Part shown: positions 1-7,947 of the stretch, in pieces
Layout: the number at the start of each line of letters is the position of its first letter
How positions within the stretch are numbered: position 1 is the stretch's first letter
From: DATBHW01 sp035307385
GTDB taxonomy: Bacteria > Chloroflexota > Ktedonobacteria > Ktedonobacterales > DATBGS01
NCBI GenBank assembly: GCA_035307385.1
Contig: DATGID010000102.1
Coordinates: forward strand, 173,342-237,341
DNA: 64,000 bases
Direction: 5' to 3'
The notes under the pieces: generated by a model
Told to the model about the DNA's origin: nothing
Databases searched by the model: none
The model's input: only the letters and a program-made list of their open reading frames with translations
Program-made: the position numbers and the translations under genes

Positions 1-1
1 C

Positions 2-1138
2 TTCTGGGAGGTAACGCCCAGGGCCGGTTATCTCAATGCCAAGTATACAAAATCGACTCCTGCGGCAGACCCGGCCAATAATATGATTTACAGCTATGGG
101 CTGGATGGATATGTGCATCGCTTCCGGCTGACCACCGGCAAGGAGCTTCAGGGCAACGGCTGGCCGGAGCGGATAACGCGGATGCCGCTAAGCGAGAAGG
201 TATCTTCGCCACTCAATCTGATTGACGGCTATCTCTATGTGACTACCGCCAGCTTTTCCGGGGATGCGCCGCCATATCAGGGGCATATGGTGGCGATTAA
301 CGTGAAGACCGGCGCGCATCATGTCTTCAACGCCCTCTGCAACGATCACACCCACCTGCTGGCGCTGGGCGAATGCTCCGCTAACGGCGCGGGCATCTGG
401 GCCAGGCCAGCGGTGGTGCAAGACCCGGTGACCGGCCATATCTTCTTCACCACCAGCGACGGCTTTTATACTGCCAATCACGGCGGCAGCAATTGGGGCG
501 ACAGCGTCATCGAGATGACGCCGGATGGGTCGACCATTCTCGATTCCTATACGCCGGAGAATTACGCCACCGAAGCCTTCCAGAACCGTGACCTGGGCAG
601 CACGGCCCCGGTGATGCTGCCGAAGATTCCGCAGAGCAAAACGCCCTATCTGGCGGTGCAGGCTGGCAAAGAGGGTCTGCTGCGCGTTATCAACCGGCAA
701 AATCTGAGCGGGCAGGGTGGCCCTGGGCATGTGGGCGGCGAGTTGCAGACGGTGGAACTGCCGGACCTGTGCCCCACGCTGGCGCAGCCGGTGGCCTGGC
801 AGGATGCCGACGGCAATATCTATCTGATTGTCGCCACGCTCTGCCATATGGACGCCTTCAAAGTGGTGACCTCGCCCGATGGGACCACGACGCTGCAAAA
901 GGCGTGGTATCTGGGCGTGGAGGCCACGTCGCCCATCATCGCGGGAGGCGTGCTCTTTGTCGCCACCAGCCACGCCATCCTGGGGCTGAACCCCGACACG
1001 GGCAAACAGCTTTGGAGCAGCGCCCAGGAAAGCGCGGGAGGAACGATAGCGGGCATCCACTGGGAGACGCCTATTGTAGTAGGCAGCACCCTCTATTGCC
1101 CCGATGAGGCCGGGCAGTTGACGGCATACAGCATCTGA
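2..1138 (+). CDS. PQQ-like beta-propeller protein, 5' end outside window
   Basis: The frame is open from the first bases of the window, so the N-terminus and any signal peptide lie upstream. The visible 378 residues hold repeated beta-propeller strands typical of PQQ-binding-like repeat proteins, for example 'IYSYGLDGYVHRF', 'TGKQLWSS' and 'GSTLYCPDEAGQLTAYSI' at the C-terminus. Such proteins are usually exported and act as dehydrogenase-like or scaffold propellers. No cofactor or catalytic residue can be assigned. It ends 8 bp before the convergent ankyrin gene. The family is clear; the function is unknown. Confidence 0.75.
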   Translation, partial: FWEVTPRAGYLNAKYTKSTPAADPANNMIYSYGLDGYVHRFRLTTGKELQGNGWPERITRMPLSEKVSSPLNLIDGYLYVTTASFSGDAPPYQGHMVAINVKTGAHHVFNALCNDHTHLLALGECSANGAGIWARPAVVQDPVTGHIFFTTSDGFYTANHGGSNWGDSVIEMTPDGSTILDSYTPENYATEAFQNRDLGSTAPVMLPKIPQSKTPYLAVQAGKEGLLRVINRQNLSGQGGPGHVGGELQTVELPDLCPTLAQPVAWQDADGNIYLIVATLCHMDAFKVVTSPDGTTTLQKAWYLGVEATSPIIAGGVLFVATSHAILGLNPDTGKQLWSSAQESAGGTIAGIHWETPIVVGSTLYCPDEAGQLTAYSI

Positions 1139-1145
1139 GCGGCGC

Positions 1146-1553
1146 TCAGGCGTTAAGCAAACCCTCCAGAAAGGCCACCACCGGGGCAGCTTCTTTGCCA
1201 CCGGCCTGGGCGTGCTGCAAGAGCGGAATGCCGTGTGGGCCGGGCGTGTGAAGCGCTTCGGGGAAGGCCGCGAGTGTCGCCTGGATGATCTCTAGCTTGC
1301 CGAGCATAGCAGCGGCAAAGATATCCAGGCGCGCTCCTCGCGACAGCAGCGCCTGGGCGATGTCTTTGCGGCCCATGTGGGCGGCTGCGCCCAGCGCGGT
1401 TTCCCAATCTCCGCCGCCCCAATCCCAGGCGGCATTGACCAGTCGTGGCTCTTGCTCAAGCAGTTCGTTGACGCGGTCCAGGCTGCGATGGGCCTGCAAG
1501 ACCAGTTCGTGGACAAGGGTTGGGTTCAGCGCTTCGGCTTTTTCCTGGCTCAT
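1146..1553 (-). CDS. Small ankyrin-repeat protein
   Basis: This 135-residue protein starts at 'MSQEKAEALNP'; the open frame runs further upstream, but this ATG is the first with a plausible purine-rich upstream stretch and no low-complexity sequence. It contains two to three ankyrin-like helical repeats ('ETALGAAAHMGRKDIAQALLSRGARLD', seen as pieces up to residue ~100). Ankyrin repeats bind proteins; no enzymatic motif is visible. It lies 86 bp downstream of the araC-type gene on the same strand, so the two may be co-transcribed. The partner is unknown. Confidence 0.7.
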   Translation of the reverse strand: MSQEKAEALNPTLVHELVLQAHRSLDRVNELLEQEPRLVNAAWDWGGGDWETALGAAAHMGRKDIAQALLSRGARLDIFAAAMLGKLEIIQATLAAFPEALHTPGPHGIPLLQHAQAGGKEAAPVVAFLEGLLNA

Positions 1554-1638
1554 GCTCTTTTGCTCCGTCTCTGTGTGAAGGGAATAAGACTTCTGCCCTG
1601 AAGTGTGCCAGGCTTTGGGCGAAAAAGCTTCTTCAAAA

Positions 1639-2493
1639 TCACCTTTTTTGGCGGCGGAATGCTTCAGGCGAGAGGCCAACCTTGCGGCGAAAGAGCCAGC
1701 TAAACGACCCCAGGCTCTGAAAGCCGACGGCAAAGCAAATCTCGGTGACGGAGAGATCGGTGTGCCGGAGCAGATGGCTGGCCTGTTCGAGCCGTCTGGA
1801 GGTGAGGTATTGGTGCGGCGTCTGGTGAAAAGCGGCTTTGAAGGTGCGCAGGAAATGATTGGGCGAGAGGCAGGCCACGCGCGCCAGGTCGTCGAGCGTC
1901 AGCGGGGTATGCGCCAGGGCCGCCGCGTAGTCTCTGGCGCGATGCAGCCGACGATAGAGTTCTTCGCGGGTGGCTGGCCGCGCGGCTGGCAGGTCTTCGA
2001 CTTCGCGCCAGACCTGCTGATGGACGCGCAGCAAATGGCGCATCAGGCGATGCAACTGCTCCTGAAGCCAGAAAGGGTCAGCAGCACAATGGACACGATT
2101 GTGTCGCAGATGCGCCAACAGCGCCGAGAGCGCGGCGTCATGGGGATAGGTGCGCTCGAAGAAGTGGAGCGCTGGAAGCGCGGCGGTTGGTTCATCGAGC
2201 AGGCGCGCGTTGGAGGCGCTGAGGCTGCGCGCCACGTCTTCGGCAAAGCCCGCCGCGAAGAAAACGCAAAACGATTCGACAGGCTGCCAGGCGTCGATGA
2301 TGATCGTGTAGGGCTGCGCGTGGTTGAGCAGCAGATAGCTGGCATCGTCTACGGCGATGTAGCCATCATCGACGCGATAGAGCGCCTGGCCGGAGCAAAA
2401 CGTTTTGAGCGAGAGCGTGCCAATGCCCTGCCAGAAATGCTCCTGTGCGTGGCCCTGTAAGATGAAGCTGGAGGTATGCAGCAGGCTTTCCAT
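1639..2493 (-). CDS. AraC-family transcriptional regulator
   Basis: A 284-residue AraC/XylS regulator. The N-terminal half (about 1-160) is a cupin-like sensor region with 'VDDGYIAVDDASYLLLN'. The C-terminal ~100 residues hold two helix-turn-helix motifs: first 'TLDDLARVACLSPNHFLRTF', then 'VTEICFAVGFQSLGSFSWLF', followed by the family ending 'GLSPEAFRRQ'. The inducer is unknown. The adjacent ankyrin gene downstream and the divergent ferredoxin-like gene are the nearest candidate targets, but no operator could be recognised. Confidence 0.9.
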   Translation of the reverse strand: MESLLHTSSFILQGHAQEHFWQGIGTLSLKTFCSGQALYRVDDGYIAVDDASYLLLNHAQPYTIIIDAWQPVESFCVFFAAGFAEDVARSLSASNARLLDEPTAALPALHFFERTYPHDAALSALLAHLRHNRVHCAADPFWLQEQLHRLMRHLLRVHQQVWREVEDLPAARPATREELYRRLHRARDYAAALAHTPLTLDDLARVACLSPNHFLRTFKAAFHQTPHQYLTSRRLEQASHLLRHTDLSVTEICFAVGFQSLGSFSWLFRRKVGLSPEAFRRQKR

Positions 2494-2715
2494 AGCGCTA
2501 TGCTAGCACATGCGTTCAAGATTCGCCAGGTGCGCCTGCGCGGGCGCGCGTTGACCGGCGCGGCCAGGTGTGCTACACTTTCACCCGCCAGCAGTAGCGC
2601 GGGCGGGGCATCCTGCGCTATGATAGAGGGTGGGGCGGATGCGCCTCGCAGACATCATCTCTTTTCAAACACATGGGCGCGTCGCCGCCTGATTCTGCTA
2701 TGTAAGGAGCGAACT

Positions 2716-3096
2716 GTGCCAACGATCAATTTTGTGCGTGAGGGCAAAAAGGTCCAGGTGGAGGTGGGCGAAAGCCTGCGCTATGCCGCGCTGGACAACG
2801 ATATTCCGCTGTATCAGAAGTTCATGGGGATGTCGAACTTTATCCAGTGCCACGGCAATGGCCTCTGCGGCACCGATGAGGTCATCGTTTCGCCCGCCAA
2901 CGCGGTGAATCCGCCGACCTGGCAGGAGAAGCTGAACGAGAACATCCCTCCCTTTGGCCCGCTGCGCCAGAAGCGGCGCGGCACGCGCCTGGCGTGCCAG
3001 GTGCAGGTCAACGGCGATATTGAGGTGATTACCGGCGTGGGCTTCATGGGGCCGACCCCCGAAAAGCTGCTCAATGAGGCGCGCGGGCGCAGATAA
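2716..3096 (+). CDS. [2Fe-2S] ferredoxin-like protein with one Cys ligand replaced by Asp
   Basis: A 126-residue protein. The GTG start at 2716 is chosen because an 'aaggag' Shine-Dalgarno sits at 2704-2709, six bases upstream; the longer open frame before it is not protein-like. The fold matches plant-type/bacterial [2Fe-2S] ferredoxins, with the cluster loop 'CHGNGLCGTDEV'. In the family this loop is C-x5-C-x2-C with a distant fourth Cys. Here the ligands would be C45, C51, D54 and C94, so the third Cys is Asp. It may hold an Asp-coordinated cluster or have lost it. A strong hairpin follows the gene. Confidence 0.75.
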   Translation: MPTINFVREGKKVQVEVGESLRYAALDNDIPLYQKFMGMSNFIQCHGNGLCGTDEVIVSPANAVNPPTWQEKLNENIPPFGPLRQKRRGTRLACQVQVNGDIEVITGVGFMGPTPEKLLNEARGRR

Positions 3097-3112
3097 CGCA
3101 CGCCTGCCGGAC

Positions 3113-3160
3113 AAGCGCCCCAGCCGAAGCAGAAAGCTGATCGCTTCGGCTGGGGCGCTT
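3113..3160. terminator. Hairpin after the ferredoxin-like gene
   Basis: Perfect 18-bp inverted repeat (arms 3113-3130 and 3143-3160, 12-nt loop) 17 bp after the ferredoxin-like stop codon. There is no T-run, so it is a stem-only terminator or RNA-stabilising hairpin. Confidence 0.6.
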
Positions 3161-3278
3161 GCGCCTATTGACGAATGGAGGCGTCATCCGCTATGCTCCA
3201 GGAAACCATAGGAGCAACAAGCCCGCTGCTCAACCAGATGGCATCACCGAGCGCTCACGCGCAGAAAGGGAACGACTG

Positions 3279-3590
3279 ATGCAGCCCGATCCAGAACAGG
3301 CCAGGCGTATTGCCTATTTAGAAGCCAAGGTTAGTTGGCTGGAAGCCCTGCTGGAGCAGTGGGTCGTCACCGAGACCACATCGATGATGAATGTGGACAA
3401 ATGGACAGCACAGGCAGCGGTGTTGAAGGAACTGCGCCGCAGCCCGGAAAGCCAGGCGAGAAACGCGCAAGCTATCCGCGCCGCCTGGCAGGCGGGCAAT
3501 AAAAAGTGGGCCATCGAACTCTACAGCAGTGTCTATGATGTCGATGAAAAAACAGCCAGGGCCACCCTGGAGTCGACACCGGGCCTGTGA
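3279..3590 (+). CDS. Small protein with coiled coil and L7/L12-C-terminal-like motif
   Basis: 103 residues starting at 'MQPDPEQARR', with 'agaaaggg' just upstream; the open frame extends 40 codons further but looks non-coding. The N-terminal ~40 residues form an amphipathic helix ('IAYLEAKVSWLEALLEQW'). The C-terminal stretch 'AWQAGNKKWAIELYSSVYDV' and 'EKTARATLES' resembles the helix pattern of the ribosomal L7/L12 C-terminal domain, which recurs in small bacterial proteins of unknown role. No catalytic motif. Real gene likely; function unknown. Confidence 0.6.
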   Translation: MQPDPEQARRIAYLEAKVSWLEALLEQWVVTETTSMMNVDKWTAQAAVLKELRRSPESQARNAQAIRAAWQAGNKKWAIELYSSVYDVDEKTARATLESTPGL

Positions 3591-3643
3591 CACGCTCGGC
3601 AGCACGCATGACAAACAACACCCCTTGATTGCAAGAAGTGCTT

Positions 3644-4378
3644 TTATCCTGGCAGAGGGTCTGGCGTAGGCGGCGGCGCGGGCAGTGTGGGCTGAGTTTC
3701 CGTGTCTGAAACGGCTGCGCGATATACTCCTCGATAAGATTCTGGCAGCAAAGCGGCGATGCTGCGCATCATCTCTTCGGTGATCAGCGCCAGTGCCTGC
3801 TTCTGGCTGACGCTGGCGGGCACGGTAGGGCGATAGGGGTCGCCCACGCGCACCTCCACAGGCCAGCGTCGGAACAATCCCCAGGGCAAGGTGCGCGGAC
3901 TCCAGACCATATCCGAGCCGCTGATGCCAACGGGCAGGATAGTCGCGCCGCTGCGCTGCGCCAGCAGGGCCGCGCCTGCCTGCGCTTTGAGCATGCCGCG
4001 CGGCTGGTGAGATTTGGGGTAGGTGCCTTCGGGGAAGAGTAAGACGGCGTGGCCTGCCTCCAGATGTTCCAGCACGTGGCGGATGGCCTCGCGGTCTGAT
4101 TGGCCGCGATGGATGGGAATCACGTCGGCTCTGCGTGCCAGCCAGCCCAGCACCGGCCAGGAGAACACCTCGGCTTTGGAGAGGATATAGAGGCGGCGCG
4201 GCAGCCTGGTGCCAATGGCGAGCGGGTCGAGCAGGCCCAGGTGATTGGAGATGATGAGCAGGCTGCCCTCGCGTGGGGTTTTCTCCTGGCCGCTGGCGCG
4301 CCGCTTCATGACGAGAAGGATCACCAGTTGGCTCAGGCGCAAAATTATTTGATACATCGCTCGCTGGCTTCTCTCCAA
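3644..4378 (-). CDS. plsC: 1-acyl-sn-glycerol-3-phosphate acyltransferase (PlsC family)
   Basis: 244 residues. It carries the glycerolipid acyltransferase motifs in order: 'NHLGLLD' (NHx4D catalytic pair, residues ~46-52), the phosphate-binding 'FPEGTYPKS' and 'ILPVGISGSD'. An N-terminal hydrophobic helix suits membrane association. The enzyme transfers an acyl group to lysophosphatidate, giving phosphatidic acid for phospholipid synthesis. Length is normal. The C-terminal 'PPPTPDPLPG' tail is a low-complexity extension. It is followed on the other side by the lacI-type gene, 45 bp from its stop codon, but the two have no clear link. Confidence 0.88.
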   Translation of the reverse strand: MERSQRAMYQIILRLSQLVILLVMKRRASGQEKTPREGSLLIISNHLGLLDPLAIGTRLPRRLYILSKAEVFSWPVLGWLARRADVIPIHRGQSDREAIRHVLEHLEAGHAVLLFPEGTYPKSHQPRGMLKAQAGAALLAQRSGATILPVGISGSDMVWSPRTLPWGLFRRWPVEVRVGDPYRPTVPASVSQKQALALITEEMMRSIAALLPESYRGVYRAAVSDTETQPTLPAPPPTPDPLPG

Positions 4379-4423
4379 AACATCGGGCGCTCTTTGCCCT
4401 CATTGTACCATGCGCCAGGCAAC

Positions 4424-5566
4424 TTAATGGATTTCGGGCATGGGCAGGGAGAAGTGATGCGCGGCGCGCGCTCCACACGATTCTCTGACAGTCAGGCTGG
4501 TGGCAAGCTGGATATGCAGCGCGGCATCGGGCGCGTTCGCCTCTTTTAGCAGGCTCTCCTGGGCGGCTAGCGCCAGCGAAGGCGCGGATTCCACCAGGGA
4601 AAGCAAGAGCCGTGCGGCGCGCTGGCCCATCTCGAAAAACGGCTGGTGGACCGTGGTCAGCGCCGGGCGAATGTAGGCCGAAAGCGGGATGTCATCGAAG
4701 CCGACGACGGCCACCTCGTCAGGGATGCGCACACCAAGCTGCTGGGCCACGGCCAGCACGCCATAGGCCATCTGATCGTTGCCGACAAACAGCGCGGTTG
4801 GGCGTTCGGGCATGGCAAAGAAGGCGCGGGCGCACGCCTGCCCGCTGGCCGGGGCAAAATCGCCTTGCAGCACCAATGCCGGGTCGGGAGCGATTCCGGC
4901 TTCGCGCAGGGCATCGCAGTAGCCCTGATAGCGTTCTTCGGAGCAGGCATACAGGCCGCGAATGTGCCCGATGCGCCGATGGCCCAGACCCAGCAGATGC
5001 TTGACAGCCAGGTAAGCGCCATAGCGGTTATCGGTGCCGACCCAGGGAATGTTGGGATGCGCGCCCTGGTCGTCGATCAGCACCACCGGCAGCCCGTGTT
5101 CGTGGACGGCTTCTAACTGGTCGGCGGCGTCGGCGGGCAGGATCGCCAGCAGCCCGGAGATAAGCTGCGTTGCCAGAATGCGCTGGATGATTTCGTGGTG
5201 GTCTTTGTGCTGGCTGATGCTGTAGAGCAGCAGTTCATAGGGGGTGGTGCTGATATATTCGGTGACGCCGCGCATGATCTCCGGCACAAGCGGCCATTGC
5301 AGCGAAGCGCCGATGGCTCCCTGGGTAATGCCCTCGATAAACGGCCAGGATAATGGGGGCACCAGCACGCCGAGAATCTGGCTGCGGCCACCGGCCAGCC
5401 GGGTAGCGGCCTGGCTGGGCACAAAGCTGTGCTCTTCCACCACGCGCAAGACGCGCTCGCGGGTGGCGGCATCTACGTCCGGTTTTTTGTTCAAGACCCG
5501 CGACACGGTGGAATGGGAGACACCCGCCAGCCGCGCGATGTCTTGAATGGTCAGTCTTTTAGTCAT
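4424..5566 (-). CDS. LacI-family transcriptional regulator
   Basis: 380 residues starting at 'MTKRLTIQDIARLAGVSHST'; the N-terminal helix-turn-helix and hinge ('STVSRVLNKKPDV') are canonical, and a longer upstream frame is ignored because the HTH must sit at the N-terminus. The rest is a periplasmic-binding-protein-like sugar sensor ending in 'VGFDDIPLSAYIRPALTTV', typical of the family. The gene next in line (5734-7365, same strand, upstream) is a secreted GH16 glucanase. A near-copy of the glucanase operator half lies 32 bp before this start codon, so it probably represses both itself and the glucanase. Confidence 0.92.
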   Translation of the reverse strand: MTKRLTIQDIARLAGVSHSTVSRVLNKKPDVDAATRERVLRVVEEHSFVPSQAATRLAGGRSQILGVLVPPLSWPFIEGITQGAIGASLQWPLVPEIMRGVTEYISTTPYELLLYSISQHKDHHEIIQRILATQLISGLLAILPADAADQLEAVHEHGLPVVLIDDQGAHPNIPWVGTDNRYGAYLAVKHLLGLGHRRIGHIRGLYACSEERYQGYCDALREAGIAPDPALVLQGDFAPASGQACARAFFAMPERPTALFVGNDQMAYGVLAVAQQLGVRIPDEVAVVGFDDIPLSAYIRPALTTVHQPFFEMGQRAARLLLSLVESAPSLALAAQESLLKEANAPDAALHIQLATSLTVRESCGARAAHHFSLPMPEIH

Positions 5567-5597
5567 AGGGTCTAATACATCTTTTCTGTATTCTTGT

Positions 5598-5609
5598 GGG
5601 AACGCTACC
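5598..5609. promoter_or_regulatory. Putative LacI-type operator upstream of the lacI gene
   Basis: The 12-mer here matches 11 of 12 positions of the (reverse-complemented) units found in tandem before the GH16 gene (ggtaacgctacc). Its centre is CG, as in LacI-family operators. Position suggests autoregulation. Confidence 0.55.
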
Positions 5610-5672
5610 GGAAAATTGGCTCTATCATACACAGATTTGCCCAAAGAAGCAAGAGAGATGCCGCGCTGAAAT

Positions 5673-5707
5673 GCAAGGGAGGCGTCCGATCTGGACGCCT
5701 CCCTTGC
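5673..5707. terminator. Hairpin after the GH16 gene
   Basis: Perfect 15-bp arms (5673-5687 and 5693-5707) with a 5-nt loop, 26 bp beyond the GH16 stop codon and upstream of the lacI gene on the same strand. It probably separates the two transcripts. Confidence 0.65.
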
Positions 5708-5733
5708 GCTTGTGAGGTGGGCTACCGGATGCG

Positions 5734-7365
5734 TTACGGATGGGTCCAGGTATAGGTGCTGGTGTCGTGCTGGACGCCGCTTTGCTGGTAGGTAAACCAG
5801 TAGGTGATCGTCTGGCCCGAACTCATGCCACCAGCGGTGTATTCCCAGCGCCCATCGCTGCTGTTATAGGTCATGGTGACGTTCTGCTGCACCTGGCCGG
5901 GAACGATGTAATGCACGATGACGTAGCCTGCCGTCCAGCTACAGGGTTGGAACCAGAACTGCGCCTGGCTGCCGCTTACATTGTTCACGCCCTCGGCAAA
6001 GGTGCCGGTACACGTGTTGGGGGTTGGGGTGGGCGTGGGCGTCGCGCCGGAGTTTGTCCAGGTGTAGGTGCCGGTGTCGTACTGTAGCCCACTCTTTTGA
6101 TAGGTGAATGAGTAGGTGACCGTTTGCCCTGGACTCAGGCCGCTGACGGTGTATTCCCAGCGGGCGGTGCTGCTGTTATAGGTCATATTCACATTCTGCT
6201 GCGTCTGGCCGGTGACGGTGTAGTGCAGAATGACATAGCCTGCCGTCCAGCCGCTGGGTTGGAACCAGAACAGCGCGCTGCTGGAACTGAGGCTGTTCAC
6301 GCCCTGGGTAAAGCCGCTGCCGCTCGCGGTGGGTGTAGGCGTGGGCGTCGACCCGCTTGCCGTGGGTGTGGGCGTGGGTGCAGAGCCGGACGCCGTGAAG
6401 ACGTGGACATAATCAACCAGCATCGACCCGCCAGAGATTGTGGCCGACGTGGGGCCGCCGCCGAAGGCTGCCGGGAAGCCACCGCCCATTGCCAGGTCGA
6501 AGATGATGAAGAAACTGTGATCGACGGCGTTGGCCCAGGTGGTGGCATCGACCTGATTGGCGTTGACGGTGAAGAAGTTGTTCCCGTCCAGATACCAGCG
6601 AATCTGCTCCGGCGAAACGCTGCGGTCAATTTCGACGCGGTAGGTGTGGAAGGAGGTCTGGCAGCCGGAACAGGCGCGCTGGCCGCTGCCAATGCCGGTG
6701 GTCTCGTTGCACGGGCCGCCGGGGCTGGTGCCACAGTGCAGCGTACCGAACTCGGAGCTTAGCCCGTTGATATCCTCCATGATGTCGACTTCGCCGATGC
6801 CGGGCCAGTTGAGATAATTGCCACGGAACGCCGACCCCAGCATCCAGAAGGCGGGCCAATAGCCCAGGCCATTGCTGTTGGTGACGTTGGGCTGCTCAAT
6901 CGAGGCTTCGACCGCCAGTTCCCCTCCGGCTGGCGCGGCGAAACTGGTCTGCTGCGTCTCGATGCGCCCGGAGGTCCAATTGCCGCCGCTGTTGATGGCT
7001 TTGATAACGAGATGGCCGCTGCCGTCCTGGTAGACGTTGGCCGTGCTGTTCGTCATGCTTTCGACTTCGCCCGTGCCCCAACCGGAGGGGCACCCCGAGC
7101 AGCCGTAGCCGGTGCCGGTATCATAGAGCCAGTTGGAGGTGTTGACGCCGGTGTTGGCGGCTCCGTTGAACTCGTCGCCCCAAATCTGGGTCCAGGTGGC
7201 GGCGCGGGCGGTGGGCGTTTTGCCAAAGGTGAAGGAAAGGCCGAGGACCAGCACGACTGCTGCCAGGGCGAGCAGCGCGGTGTATATCCGGCGGGTGAAC
7301 AGAGAGGATCGTCTGCGTTGAGGCTGGGAACTGGTATCCTTGTCTCCGTGCGAAAATCGCTGCAT
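5734..7365 (-). CDS. Secreted GH16 beta-glucanase with two C-terminal carbohydrate-binding modules
   Basis: 543 residues. A membrane/signal segment at ~27-55 ends in 'ARA'. The GH16 catalytic domain (about 57-328) has the family signature 'GEVDIMED', giving catalytic E192, D194 and E197. A Pro/Thr linker ('PTPTPTASG' twice) leads to two homologous ~90-residue beta modules (about 350-440 and 455-543), each with 'FWFQP' and 'WTAGYVI.HY'. They resemble beta-1,3-glucan-binding CBM56 modules, a tentative match. Likely substrate: laminarin or fungal beta-1,3-glucan outside the cell. Tandem LacI-type operators lie 96 bp upstream. Confidence 0.88.
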   Translation of the reverse strand: MQRFSHGDKDTSSQPQRRRSSLFTRRIYTALLALAAVVLVLGLSFTFGKTPTARAATWTQIWGDEFNGAANTGVNTSNWLYDTGTGYGCSGCPSGWGTGEVESMTNSTANVYQDGSGHLVIKAINSGGNWTSGRIETQQTSFAAPAGGELAVEASIEQPNVTNSNGLGYWPAFWMLGSAFRGNYLNWPGIGEVDIMEDINGLSSEFGTLHCGTSPGGPCNETTGIGSGQRACSGCQTSFHTYRVEIDRSVSPEQIRWYLDGNNFFTVNANQVDATTWANAVDHSFFIIFDLAMGGGFPAAFGGGPTSATISGGSMLVDYVHVFTASGSAPTPTPTASGSTPTPTPTASGSGFTQGVNSLSSSSALFWFQPSGWTAGYVILHYTVTGQTQQNVNMTYNSSTARWEYTVSGLSPGQTVTYSFTYQKSGLQYDTGTYTWTNSGATPTPTPTPNTCTGTFAEGVNNVSGSQAQFWFQPCSWTAGYVIVHYIVPGQVQQNVTMTYNSSDGRWEYTAGGMSSGQTITYWFTYQQSGVQHDTSTYTWTHP

Positions 7366-7460
7366 TGCTACTTCCTTTCAGGGCTGCTGAGGATACGGCT
7401 AGACGTTGTTCCAGCGATGAAATGGGACGCTTTTGCTTTCCTCCTTTTATTTGCTGAGCT

Positions 7461-7484
7461 GGTAGCGTTACCGGTAGCGTTACC
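7461..7484. promoter_or_regulatory. Tandem LacI-type operators before the GH16 gene
   Basis: Two adjacent copies of ggtagcgttacc (7461-7472, 7473-7484), each a near-palindrome with central CG. With the flanking gct/agc the whole 30 bp is a near-palindrome (26 of 30 positions). They sit 96 bp before the GH16 start codon and match the site before lacI. Confidence 0.65.
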
Positions 7485-7640
7485 AGCAAGTATACAGAAG
7501 AAATGCGGCGCTGTCAAGGGGGCGTCTGTCGCGGCCTTGACGTGGCGCGCGCACAAGCGATATAGTGCTGGCGAGGCTGCTTTTAGCGCTCCCTCTGGTT
7601 TTCACGGTTTTCACAGAACAAAACAGGAATTGAGCGCCTG

Positions 7641-7859
7641 ATGTTTCATTATTTCAAAGGTCGTAATCTCAGCCATCTGGGCTGCGCGCTGGGCGTGTGC
7701 CTTGGCCTGATGGCCGGGCTGATTGTGGGCGCGCTGATCAGCAACGCGGCATCGCTGACAGCGGCGATCTGGGTGATGCTGGGCCTGACGGTGGGCGTTG
7801 GTGTGCTGGGTTGGGTGGTGGGCGCGGTGGTGTCGCCCAGGACGAAAAGCGACGGCTGA
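7641..7859 (+). CDS. Small two-helix membrane protein
   Basis: 72 residues, almost all in two hydrophobic helices separated by a short loop ('LGCALGVCLGLMAGLIVGAL' and 'IWVMLGLTVGVGVLGWVVGA'), rich in Gly as in glycine-zipper proteins. No conserved domain recognised. It is followed directly by a strong hairpin and stands alone between divergent and convergent neighbours. Expressed gene likely; function unknown. Confidence 0.55.
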   Translation: MFHYFKGRNLSHLGCALGVCLGLMAGLIVGALISNAASLTAAIWVMLGLTVGVGVLGWVVGAVVSPRTKSDG

Positions 7860-7878
7860 GCGCACCGCGATATAAAAG

Positions 7879-7912
7879 AGCAAGCCTGCAACGGAAATGT
7901 TGCAGGCTTGCT
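7879..7912. terminator. Hairpin terminator between convergent genes
   Basis: Perfect 14-bp arms (7879-7892 and 7899-7912) with a 6-nt loop, between the small membrane protein and the convergent polytopic protein. It could serve both strands. Confidence 0.65.
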
Positions 7913-7947
7913 GTGTGATGAGAACCCGAAGACTCGCATTACGATGA

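Noticed and set aside
188..1201. 337-codon ORF antisense to the PQQ-like gene
   Set aside because: Arg/His/Gly-rich translation without any motif; shadow frame of a GC-rich gene.
2476..2715. 80-codon N-terminal extension of the ferredoxin-like protein
   Set aside because: Non-protein-like composition, and a perfect Shine-Dalgarno precedes the internal GTG.
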